Shown here: piece by piece, positions 11,071 to 21,000 of the stretch
How positions within the stretch are numbered: the stretch's first letter is position 1
Layout: every line of letters begins with the position of its first letter
Source: Jaltomata sinuosa
Taxonomy: Eukaryota; Streptophyta; Magnoliopsida; Solanales; Solanaceae
Direction: 5' to 3'
Length of the DNA: 64,000 nucleotides
Assembly: GCA_003996215.1 (NCBI GenBank)
Contig: QJPP01001937.1
Span: 1-64,000 of the forward strand
Position numbers and translations under genes: made by a program
Notes under the pieces: model-generated
What the model was told of the DNA's origin: nothing
Databases searched by the model: none
The model's input: only the letters and a program-made list of their open reading frames with translations

Positions 11071-12401
11071 TGTTGAAAAATAATACATGGAGCGCGGAAG
11101 CATTCCATGAACTTATTGCTTACATGAATAATAGACAACAAATACCAACACATAGTACACATAAAGCGTGCTGAAAATTAATCAAGAATTACCTCTTGAA
11201 GCGTGAGCAAATATCTTGAAGCAAGCCCGACTTTAGTTCTACGGTCTTCTCCAGTGATCCCAAATTCACAGCCGAACTCTCTCAATACTTGGGTGGGCAA
11301 GTATTGTGTAGAAAACTAATTGTGTGTCTTTTTCTAGGTTGGAAGAACCCCTATTTATAGAGGAGCTTTCCCTGTCCAACAAGGAGAGCCAAAGAGGCAT
11401 GCCCCTTCCCTCTTCCACAAGGATGGCGTCCAATCCCCTAGAAAATAGGATTTTGAGTTCTAGTTAAATATGGGCACTGTAGGGACCACAAAATTAATTC
11501 TTGAGGCTCCCTATTATGAAAATAATTTAAAATATTAATTTAAATTATTCTTACCATAATAAATTACAAATCATTCCACTAGAAATTCGTAATTGCACTC
11601 CTCTATTTATATTTCATAATTCCCTATTAAACACTTATGTAATTCCCCATGTTAAGATTACAGATACTAATAAATAAATTAAATTACTAACAAATTTAAT
11701 TAATGATTAATTTCCTTTAGAGCAATACTTAACTTATTTCATATGTTGGATTCATAAATTAACCGGTCGGGTTTACACATGAAAACTTATAAGCTTCTCA
11801 TAAAAGGCGTATCATCAATCTCTATACCGAGACATGGATTCTATCAACTAACTTATTATTTCACCCATATATATTATTATCATCCAATCTATCAGGTATA
11901 TTGACCCATCTCAGAATCTCATCTTTTAATAAATCAAAACGATAATTAATATATACAGTTCATAATAGTTATATCAAGATTGAGAATATAAGTACATTTA
12001 ATAGTTTAGAGAATATGTTTTATCAGTCAGTTTAAAACATCTATCTCTACTCGGTCCTGTTCAATACATACAAAATGCACTAGCACGAGATGTTAGAACT
12101 ATATCATTCTCGTAATCAAGATAAATTACTTTTAATCTCGTGCTACAATCATTCTGATGGTTTGTCCAAATTTCCATCTATTATTGTGAACTATAACTTT
12201 AACTTATAAGAACTGATGATTTAATTTTATGTGTATAAGCTCAAACTCTATACACCAAATCATCTACTATATAAGTTGAGGACACATATATGACAAAATG
12301 ATCTATTTATTGTAACACTTTATTGAATTAAATAAATAAATAAATAATCATTCAATAAATAATACTGTATCAAAACGCATGATTAATAATATATCCTAAC
12401 A
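11071..12401 (-). repeat. Copia 5' LTR
   Basis: This 1331 bp LTR is the direct repeat partner of 4629-5997. The plus-strand ends are TGTTG and CTAACA. It would contain the element's promoter, directed leftward, away from the NHL gene. It lacks the hairpin present in the other LTR. Confidence 0.93.
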
Positions 12402-12896
12402 AAAATCGGTTCAAATCACGTTGGAGGAGAAGTGGGAACACTATTGATCCTCTCAGGGAGGGATGAGGAAAAAAAAACTTCATTATATGTACTCATTTTG
12501 ATTCTTGAATAATACATTAAATTGACTGTTTCCTGAGCATCTAGCTAGAGTTCAACTTAAGCTATGAATTTTAATTTGTAATAGTAGTTGGTTAATTATC
12601 ATCGCTATGATTTTATTTTTTTTCAGTTACTAACATTTGATATCGCTATATCCTCTAATTAACAACCCATAAAATTCAGATTCTATATCCGCCTCATTTA
12701 GTACTCCAAGAATGTTACAAACTAATTGGACTAATTGGAAGACACATGTTAAGTTATCCACTCTCATAGCTCAACATCCCCCTTTTTCCCCATGCAAATG
12801 CAACAACCTATTCCCATGCAAACTTAGCCATCACCTTTTGTTCCATCATTAAACTTACCACCCTAAGCATCCATCTTCACCGCTCTCCATACTTCC
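12402..12896 (+). promoter_or_regulatory. Upstream region of the NHL gene
   Basis: This is 495 bp between the copia LTR and the NHL start codon. It is AT-rich with a CT/C-rich stretch (about 12775-12895) typical of plant 5' UTRs. No unambiguous TATA box was found; GCTATATCC at about 12644 is a weak candidate. The copia insertion limits the proximal promoter to this length or has moved older upstream elements 7.8 kb away. Confidence 0.4.
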
Positions 12897-13835
12897 ATGG
12901 AGGAGCGGTCCCAAACTCAACATGGCGACCATGAAAATGAATTCTCCCGAAACCAAACTCAACATGGCGATGATGAATTCCCCCAAAACAAAACAACAAA
13001 TAATGACGATTTTAGCCACCATGACCCTTTAGCTATATCAGTTAGTAATACTAATCAATTCCCGTCTTTTGCCTCAGGAACTTATGTTGTTCAAGTCCCG
13101 AAAGACCAAATCTATCGCATCCCACCACCCGAAAATGCTCTCATTGTCGAGAAACACCGGAATCAGAACCAACAACGGGGGAGTTCTCGTTCTTGTTGTT
13201 GTTCTCGTCGTTGTGTATGTGTAGTTGTAATGTTAGTTGTTGTTGGAATTATTATAGGTTTGGTAATAGGTCTTACCAAATTACTTACCAAGCATGATGA
13301 TCCACAATTTAGCGTGAAACAAGTCTTAGTCAATAAATTACAAGAAACTCAGCGCGGTAAACGTCCTCAATTTGAATATGACGTTACAATCGAAGCCAAG
13401 AATCCAAATAAGAGGTCAAGAATTTCGTATAATTATAAAGGGGATGGCGATATTTCTTTGTACTTCAAGCAGAAAAAAATTGGTCAGGGGAATTTTCCTG
13501 ATTTAGAGCAAGACCCTAAGAGTTTGACAGATTTTGATGTTATTCTTGGCAACGGAAAAATTGATAAATTACCTGAGGAGGTTGAGAGGAGCATGAATAG
13601 CACGAATTCGAATCGACATTTATCTTTATCTCTATCCATGAATGTACCTATCAAATTTGAAGTTTGGGGGATTAGTTCAAGGACTAAAAATATTAGGGTG
13701 TCTTGTAGTTTGACTGTGAATACATTGACCAAAAGTAGTCATGTAAGCAATCAGAAATGTCTTAGCAAGAGGCCGAGGGCACGTCGTCTGTCTGGGCATC
13801 ACACATTGCATAAAGGAAAACCAAAAAAGTCATAG
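12897..13835 (+). CDS. NHL (NDR1/HIN1-like) LEA_2 membrane protein, NHL13-like
   Basis: This intact single-exon gene encodes 312 residues. The N-terminal part is hydrophilic and cytosolic by family analogy, with a duplicated NQTQHGD/SQTQHGD motif (residues 5-25). Residues about 62-88 carry the block YVVQVPKDQIYRIPPPENA, which I associate with NHL13-type proteins. A Cys/Arg-rich stretch (99-108) precedes one transmembrane helix (about 107-130, VVVMLVVVGIIIGLVIGL). The following region (about 136-280) matches the LEA_2 domain: FSVKQVLVNKL, an Asn-Pro-Asn motif at 169-171, then VWGISS and VSCSLTV. Members of this family are plasma-membrane proteins linked to pathogen response, and some are stress-induced. 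A basic tail of about 30 residues (KRPRARRLSGHH) extends past the usual C-terminus. The start is the first ATG after a CT-rich leader. A function in defence is inferred from the family only. Confidence 0.9.
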   Translation: MEERSQTQHGDHENEFSRNQTQHGDDEFPQNKTTNNDDFSHHDPLAISVSNTNQFPSFASGTYVVQVPKDQIYRIPPPENALIVEKHRNQNQQRGSSRSCCCSRRCVCVVVMLVVVGIIIGLVIGLTKLLTKHDDPQFSVKQVLVNKLQETQRGKRPQFEYDVTIEAKNPNKRSRISYNYKGDGDISLYFKQKKIGQGNFPDLEQDPKSLTDFDVILGNGKIDKLPEEVERSMNSTNSNRHLSLSLSMNVPIKFEVWGISSRTKNIRVSCSLTVNTLTKSSHVSNQKCLSKRPRARRLSGHHTLHKGKPKKS

Positions 13836-14240
13836 CTAGCATTATGGTAATTCTAGAGTTAATTAGCTTATCCCAGCTGGAGAAATTCTTGTTTTTCAAT
13901 AACACAGAATTTCGTCTTTTTTTTTTGGTCCTCTTTATATTAGCTTGTAATTAAGTTTTGGTTTTCTTTTCTAGCTTTGTATAGCCGAGTAAATTTAGAA
14001 AACAAACAAGTTTACTGTTATAGGAGTACTGATGTTTCGTGGATGAATTGTACCCGAAGACAATTTTCACTTGTCGTTTAATCTATAATATTCAGTGTTC
14101 TGGCTTTATTTAATTGATAATCAGTGTTGACAAACTTCATACAAAAGCCCTCTTCTTCATCTCCCCCTTCTTTTTCTTCCCCATTTCCATATAGTTTAGT
14201 AGTTGTAGCTATTCTTAACCCATTTAATGCTATATATAAT
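13836..14240. other. NHL 3' flank, no gene seen
   Basis: T-rich sequence follows the stop, as expected for a plant 3' UTR. AATAA-like polyadenylation signals occur (for example AATAAC at about 13898). No ORF or repeat was recognised before the dispersed repeat that starts at 14241. Confidence 0.5.
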
Positions 14241-15083
14241 ACCCATATATAATATGTTTCAGAATATATAATAATAACAGAATTGAGGATATCTTTATTC
14301 CACTACTAAACTATGCTCAATAATTTACACGGGGTAAATATGATCACTACTAAAAACAAAAAAAAATTATTTTTCCATTGCAAAATGTTCCAGTACAAAA
14401 TATAAAAATTCTGGTGAAATTTACTTTTTAGTTAACATGGGAAAAATTTAAATGGCAGAAAAAAAATAGAAAAATGGCTTTTGTGTGATAAACTTTAAGT
14501 TAGATGATTTTAGTGTGATATAAAATAGGAAAATAATTTTTGTGTGATAATCCTTAAAGGTGAGTGATTTTTGTGTAACAAAAAATAGAAAAGTAACTTT
14601 TGTATCTGTGATAAAAAGCTGAATGACCATGGATAAAGTTAAATTTACTCAAAAAATAGAAATGCTTTTATATAAAGAAAAATTAAGAAGTTTCTCGATG
14701 TTTGGATGAGACTCTGTTTCCGACTATACATTTTCCTAGTGAGCTGGTTCAGTAAAAAATGAGTTGAAAAATCAAGTTCTATAATAAAAAAATTCAGTAA
14801 TTTTCGATGAGAAAAACATTTATTTCTAATAGTATGATAAGCAAACATGAAAGAGGAAGCATTATTCGATTTCAGCTAGCTATTGGTGAATCAAAACATC
14901 AGTCATCTTAATTTGTAAATCACTTTGGTAGTAGAGATATCACGTTCCGAGACCACAAAAAAAAGGGTTAAGGTATTTGCATCATATATACTATATTTGT
15001 GTGATGTGCCACGTACAAGTTATATTTGGGCCTGAAGTTTGCGATTACCAGCCAAAAATTAACATTAGACCAAAATGTCAAAA
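14241..15083. repeat. 0.84-kb dispersed repeat, copy 1
   Basis: This stretch matches 30897-31743 nearly base for base, from ACCCATATATAATATG to ACCAAAATGTCAAAA. It contains imperfect 35-45 bp sub-repeats of the type TTTTTGTGTGATAAxxxTTAA between about 14460 and 14630. No coding capacity is convincing, and no terminal repeat was found. It could be a fragment of a non-autonomous element or solo LTR. It lies 0.4 kb downstream of the NHL gene. Confidence 0.88.
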
Positions 15084-15742
15084 GTAACTGGGGTTAGTTG
15101 GCTCTATAGCCACTTTGAAAACTAAAACTAACATTTAGACACAAGTTTTAAAAAATGTAATGTATACCCACATTTATGATGTCATTCATTTGACTTGCCA
15201 AGACCAGCCCACAAGTTTTAAATATTACACTTTAGTTCTTCCCACTTCATCCAACAAATATTTATTATTTTTCCCCATTTATTTTCATATTTTATAAAAT
15301 AACCAAAAAAGAAAAATTCTCCAAGAAGCCACCATTCCCCTCCCCCCCCCCCCAAAAAAAAGCTCCCATTTTTCACCTACTTTTTCCAATTTCGGCGACT
15401 TTTTCGGCGAAAACTTCCTCCTCACAACTGAAAATCTCTATTCTTGCTCATTGCCTCCATTGTTATTCCATTTTTAAAAAAAAATTGCAAAAAAAAATTT
15501 CCCACCATTTTTACTAGCTTGAAAAGCTTTCAAAATCCACTCAATACCTCATTAGTAGATATAGTCCCGTCGTTTAGAGGCCCTACAAACACATTTCTTC
15601 ATTCCAGAGCTAGCGAAGCATCGATTACACCTGATTTTGTTTACTGATATTTTTGTACGGAGGTTTTCATACCAGTTATCAACCAGTCATCGACCAGTTA
15701 TAGACCGATACCTTAATCTAGGATCGATCGTTGTGATCTATA
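15084..15742. other. 5' flank of the MULE, no gene seen
   Basis: AT-rich sequence with a poly-C/poly-A run at about 15337-15361. A 67-codon frame (15444-15647) has no recognisable motif. MULE terminal inverted repeats would be expected in or near this stretch, but I could not find a matching partner downstream. Confidence 0.4.
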
Positions 15743-18006
15743 ATGGTAGTACCTGAAGTAATTATTGCTGGTGGTGATTATATGAGTGTGTGGGAGGAGA
15801 CTAAGAAATGTTGGAATTGGAAATCATCTAGTAAGGTGACAGTGCTCATCCCGTTGCGTCGCAATGGTTCATATGATGACATGGTTCGAAGCGTAATTGA
15901 GAGCGGGAAATTAAATTGCGAGCCAAACGACATTTTGATTTGCTATTTAATGAATGAGAGGGGAAAAATACATCCCACATTCATAAATAATGATAGGAAG
16001 GTTCCCTGTACATGTTGGATGTCGCTGCTGATGGCTCTAGGCCTATATTGAGGGTAAATGTTGTCACGAGGTCTACGGTACCCCCGCCACCACACCCGAC
16101 AGTCGACGACGATGATTCGATTGAAGATGATAGCTCGGATAATCATTCAATGAATATGGATGATCATCCAATAGATATGGAAGATCATCCAATGGAATCG
16201 AAAGATCCCGAATTGTTTCAAGAAGAGCAACGGGAGTGTGGATCGGGATCACAACCCAACCACACCTTCTCCGATGGAACAAATTTCCAAATAGAACAAA
16301 TATTTAGCAGCAAGGATGAGCTGAAAATGTTATTGGACCAAGCATTAGTGAGGAATTCTTTTTATTATGCTACATTGAAGAGTTATAGTAAATGATTCAA
16401 GGTGAAATGTGTATCCTCTGGTTGTTCCTGGATGCTACAGGAGAGAAAGTATGAATGCTCGGGCAAATTTTTCATCTTTAAATATGTTGGCGATCACACT
16501 TGCGGCGTCTAACATGCTACATGCAGTCATAAGAAAATCTCGACCAAAGTCATTGCATCTCTTTGTCTGAATATGTATCGCAACGGCAAGGGTCCAGACA
16601 CTAGGGAGATTCAGAGGATTATTTTCAAGGAATATCATTGTAGTCCAAGTTATTAGAAATGTTGGATGGGAGGTGTGATCGCCAAGCAAATGGTTCGAGG
16701 GACACCGGAGCACGGGTATTCGTGCTTGACAGCTTTTTTCTACATGATTGACACTCTTAACACTGGCTCTACCTATTCCATCATGGTAAACAGGGATAAT
16801 TGTAGGTTCATGTATTACTTTTTAGCCTTGGGCGCTTGCATTAGGGGATTCGCCCACATGAGAAAGGTTATTGCGGTCGATGACACTCATTTACATGGTA
16901 AGTATGATGGCCTTCTTCTCAGCGCGGTCGCACGATACGGAGAACCACGTCTATCCAACTGCCTTTTGTTTTGTGGACAAAGAGAACGATGCATCTTGTT
17001 CGTTCTTCTTTGAGAAACTGAAGTATTTAGTGGTCGATGAATCAGATTTGTGCTTTATCTTCATAGGCACAAGAGCATCACCAATCGCTTTGCGTACAAT
17101 CAAGCTCATCACGGGTACTGCATGAGGCACCTCAGTGAAAATCTTCGGGTAAATCACCAATGTGGAGATTACCTCTATCTATACTACCATGCGGTAAAAG
17201 CATATTCTTTTGAGGAGTTTAGTGATCATTTTGTGGAATTCAAGAACTATTATCCTGAGGCATCCTTTTTCCTAGAGCATGAACTTGGTTTTGAGAAGTG
17301 GAGCAGGGCATATTTTTCCGGCAATAGGTATTATGTGATGACCACAAATATTGCTGAGTCGCTCAATGCTCTATTGAAAGACGAAAGGGAGTACCCCGTG
17401 GCATCCATATTCGTAAATTCAATTGCTAAGAGGTTTGGTGAGAAGTTCAGGGAGAGGCATGCATATGCCCTCAACAATAGGGAGAAGAAAATGGTGCTTG
17501 CCGCTGAAAAGATCGCAAGGGACAATATAAGCAAGGGCGACTCCTTATACGTGGAGAATGTAAACGGGGACGGCAACCAATTCACCGTGTTTGGCACGGG
17601 CTCTACTGCCAAAGTGAACCTACTGAAAAAGTCATGCTCTTGTAGGAAATATGACTTGGTTAAAATACCGTGCGCTCACGCGATAGCCTCTTTGCAATCA
17701 AAGTACGGTGATGATTATGGTTTGAGCATCTGCGAGTACTTTTTGTCTGTGTATAAAGTCGAATCCTACCTCCCTGCGTACTCTGAGTCAATTAATATTG
17801 TCCCTCTAAAGTTCGAATGGAGTGTGCCATAGGAATTGTTAGACGTGAATATTCTTTCACCCCTTGTCGATACCATGCTCGGAAGGAAGAGAAGGAAACG
17901 TGTTAAGGGCATCGGTGAGACTTTCAAGACCAAGAGGAGAAACAAGTGTTTACTATGCAAGAGACCCGAACACAAGAGAACCACATGTAATAACAACAAA
18001 TCCTAG
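15743..18006 (+). pseudogene. MuDR-like (MULE) transposase, decayed
   Basis: This is a Mutator-like transposase readable across several frames. The N-terminal part (15743-16050) looks like the PB1-like leader of plant MuDR proteins and shifts frame near 16005. An acidic linker follows with Asp/His/Met repeats (MDDHPIDMEDHPME). The DNA-binding MuDR region runs to about 16500, and the MULE catalytic domain starts near 16670 (first DDE Asp in VIAVDDTHLHGKYDG, about 16873-16915). Frame changes occur near 16930 and 17070. The open 3' part (17050-17832) has YCMRHLSENLR, MTTNIAESLNALL and the SWIM finger CSCRKYDLVKIPCAHA. After a stop at 17830 the frame continues to a CCHC-like knuckle (CLLCKRPEHKRTTC) and ends at 18006. 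Extra stops at about 16394, 16508 and 16654 confirm it is inactive. Confidence 0.9.
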
Positions 18007-18397
18007 ATAGGCTCTTCCCACTTTGTTTTTGTAACTCAAGCTACTGTATGTATTTTGAGACCCATCAGTTTGGTCTAATTAATGTCATGTTAGTTTTATC
18101 GACATTGCTCTATTTCTATAATCAATAGACTAAAATATAGCATATATTGTGCATATTTTCTATTTGGTTTATGCACTACATACTACATAATATATTATCG
18201 ATTATTGTGTGAGTCTATTGGCAAACCCTAATTATTCAATCGATGAGATAAACCATTGGGTAATTATGACGCCTCAAAAAAGCTGTTTCACGTCAATTCA
18301 CAACTATGTCGATTGGGTAAACGTTACCTACTCGACTTCCATTCCTACACGTGTAGACCAACCATTGGGTGAGCATATCAAAGGACTTTTATATGGT

Positions 18398-18406
18398 CTA
18401 TTTAAA
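18398..18406 (+). promoter_or_regulatory. Candidate TATA box of the small ORF
   Basis: CTATTTAAA lies 70-odd bases before the ATG at 18476, followed by an A/C-rich leader containing TCTTCTTCAACA. The arrangement fits a plant core promoter. It is inferred from sequence only. Confidence 0.5.
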
Positions 18407-18475
18407 CACCCATCTACCAAACCAAAATCCAAAACTCTCATCTTCTTCAACACTCAAATTCAAAAAATAGCAGCA

Positions 18476-18766
18476 ATGGATAGAAGGATCTCCCTCCAAC
18501 CAGTTAATAGGATGTGTTCCCAGCGCCACCACGACCTCTACCTCATGCGCAATGACCTGGACCGTCTCTTTTATGGTCTGGGTCAAGACCATGAACACCT
18601 GGACCGGGAACTCTGACGTATCGCTCATTTTTTATGGGCGATCGTGGAGAGGCTAAATATGGAGCCCAATAACTATGTCATCCCCTGCCATCTCCTTAGT
18701 TTAGATTTTATTTTTATGCTTGGTTGTTCTATTTCTAGTTCATTGCAAAGAAGCTTTCATGGTTAG
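18476..18766 (+). pseudogene. Small hypothetical ORF next to the MULE, one internal stop
   Basis: From the ATG at 18476 there are 46 codons (start MDRRISLQPVNRM, rich in Arg, His and Asp) to a TGA at 18614-18616. The same frame continues for 49 more codons (RIAHFLWAIVERLNMEP) to TAG at 18764-18766. If the TGA was once CGA, the ancestral product was about 96 residues with a probable amphipathic helix. The frame is also open upstream to 18209, but the TATA-like box and leader favour the start at 18476. I do not recognise the family. Its position 0.5 kb after the transposase suggests a MULE-associated second gene or an unrelated short gene. Confidence 0.45.
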
Positions 18767-19199
18767 GGATTTTGTTAGATGAAATCTTCTTCCTTTTTCC
18801 CTTTTTGCCCAAGTTAGTGTTGATATTACATTAAATATGTAGCAATGGACAAATGAATACATTGTTTCTGAATTTTGCATCTGTTAGCAATTTATATATT
18901 GTCATAGATAATGAATCTGGTCTAACATCGAATAGATGAATTTATACTAAACAAATTAAGTGGTCTATAGGGTCTATGCTTGGCTGAGACCATTATCCAT
19001 GCTAGATAGTCTATATAATCGATAGATGTCAGTGTACAGGTTGATGCAATGGTCAAAAATCATTAGTATATAGCAAAAAAAAGTAAATAACTAAATAAAT
19101 TATATTATATTGAGGACCATCGATTCATTCGACTGAAAATCCTAGACTGCACGCTTTGTCAATAATATATCGTCTGAGTTTATAGCCCTTACGAGCATA
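18767..19199. other. AT-rich, no gene seen
   Basis: About 430 bp between the small ORF and the foldback hairpin. No ORF, RNA gene or repeat was recognised. Confidence 0.5.
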
Positions 19200-19565
19200 T
19201 TTTCAAAAAAAGAAATAATTAATTAATAAAAAAATAAATTATTGAAATTTACACAATTAAATGAGTTTAAACAAGTCATATGATCATATAAGAGTCCATG
19301 TAAATTGGGGACGGTGATCTGAGATGTGTGAGGATGATTAGTGGTTATACAATCAACATCCTCAGAGTAATGTTTATCAAAGCACAAGAAGTATGTTATG
19401 TGAGGATTTTATTTGTTCAATCACAACCCATCCTCATACATCTTTGATCGTCGTCCCCAATTTACATGGACTCTTATATGATCATATGACTTGTTTAAAC
19501 TCATTTAGTTGTGTAAATATCAATTATTTGTTTTTTTTATTAATTAATTATTCTCCTTTTAAAAT
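19200..19565. repeat. Long foldback (MITE-like) hairpin
   Basis: Left arm about 19200-19372, right arm about 19391-19565, and a loop of about 18 nt. The arms are near-perfect reverse complements over their core: AACAAGTCATATGATCATAT at 19274 pairs with ATATGATCATATGACTTGTT at about 19477. Outer parts (AATAATTAATTAATAAA) and inner parts (GAGGATG) also pair with a few mismatches. The structure resembles a foldback MITE. A transcript would form a stem of about 170 bp. No clear target duplication was seen. Confidence 0.9.
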
Positions 19566-19603
19566 TCTACTAGTTATGGTCTATACATAGGTATCCTAAT
19601 CTA

Positions 19604-20791
19604 ACTTTTGTTTGCAAATACTAAGGGTTATATGATGAATGGTACTCAAAAAGGTATTTTAAGGTTTTATTTGTTCTTCTTATTATCCAAAGGACTTCAA
19701 ATAATTTATGAATTTAAAAGATATTGTTATGTTAACAGTTTTTACTAAGGGATCGGATTGAGATAAACAGATTATTGTTTTATTACATGAATTTTATGAA
19801 ATGGGCATAATAAATTATTGACAGACCTTATGTGTTCTATATTGATAAAATGAATGACTTTCAAGTCTTTATATGATGATAACAATAATAAATTATGCCC
19901 CTACAGAAATTTTATGCTTTTGAATAATATTTTTAATGATATTAAAAAACTGATAATAATATAGGCTATAAGAGAATTAGATGGTGATCCGAGAAGGTGT
20001 GAGTTGAATGTCAACACCCAAAACTTGTGTTTGCCGACACAGGTATGGTTCAATCCTGATTTGAACGACCTCAATGTTCCCTCTACGAGGATGATTATGT
20101 TGGCCTTAATGTAAAGTATATCTTGATTCATGCAGCAAACATGGGTTGGGGCTTAGCCGATCGAGTGTTCGAACCCACATAGCCCATGGTGAAATATATA
20201 TATGAGAAAGTTGGTGATACCATCTAGTTCAAAAGTAACTGATAGAAAGTCTATTGTTATGAAATTTACTATGGATATCTATTATTTGAAGTATATAAAT
20301 GACAATTTTTCAGATAATACTTCAAATACTTCTATTTTGTTTTTTTGTGTATCACTATATTCCACATACTGACCATCTTCGGGCGGCTACATCATTTTAT
20401 GATATAGGCTCTGAGGCACCTTCTCGTGGTACTACACATCGCTAGATTCACTCAGACAGGTCAAGCTTTTGGTGAGCTCCTCATCTTTCGGAAGGCTCTT
20501 TTATGATAGACAGTCTTAGTACTTAGTTTTATGGTATCGCCGAGGCCTTGTCCTGGTAATTATGATTTTTTTATTTTTATTAGATTAGAGGATTCGTAGA
20601 TGATGTATGGTTGGATTCATAAAGTTTGAATTTTGGTTTAGATATATTAGCCAAACCTTTTAGTATTGTGCCTATTTCCGCAATTTCCTTATCAAATAAA
20701 TGTGCTTGTGATGAATGCTAAGGGTGTCTTCTCAGGACTTCATTGGTCTGGGTTGCCTGTTACATCCGGGGCCTAGTCTCAGGTCATGACA
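19604..20791 (+). repeat. Gypsy A 5' LTR, left-truncated
   Basis: It matches 29113-30317 of the 3' LTR from ACTTTTGTTTGCAAATAC through CATCCGGGGCCTAGTCT to the terminal TGACA. The part equivalent to 28438-29112 is absent. Confidence 0.9.
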
Positions 20792-20810
20792 AACTTGGTC
20801 AGAGCAGAGT
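20792..20810 (+). promoter_or_regulatory. Gypsy A primer binding site, degraded
   Basis: AACTTGGTCAGAGCAGAG directly follows the LTR end. It resembles the initiator Met-tRNA PBS (TGGTATCAGAGC) with a short deletion. Confidence 0.65.
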
Positions 20811-21000
20811 TCATGGTCCTAAGGTATCTATAAAGTCGTGTCGAATAGAGTCCATTTTTGGGTGTGAAGCGTGTCGCACTTATAAAATGGAGGCTACAGG
20901 GCATTTAGGAATATTTCTCTTTCTTCATATTCTACTTCATGCTAAAGAGCCAAATTCTAAGAAAATTCTTGTAACTCTTGAATTTCCCGCATTTCAGATC

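Larger units (their letters stand above)
4629..12401 (-). mobile_element. Ty1/copia LTR retrotransposon, full-length but inactive
   Basis: This 7.8 kb element is bounded by two direct LTRs (4629-5997 and 11071-12401). In sense the LTRs start TGTTAGGATA and end in CAACA (CAATA in the left copy). Reading on the minus strand, the order is 5' LTR, PBS, duplicated leader, gag remnant, protease, integrase, RT, RNase H, PPT, 3' LTR. Integrase before RT is diagnostic of the copia superfamily. Flanking 5-mers are AAAAC (4624-4628) and AAAAT (12402-12406), a plausible but weak target duplication in A-rich DNA. Coding is broken by stops and frameshifts, and a key integrase residue is replaced. It lies about 0.5 kb upstream of the NHL gene and points away from it. 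Confidence 0.93.

Noticed and set aside
13484..13732. 82-codon frame antisense to the NHL gene
   Set aside because: Fully inside a well supported gene on the other strand and without domain features.
15444..15647. 67-codon frame upstream of the MULE
   Set aside because: No motif, A/T-rich start, and no second exon or homology that I can recognise.
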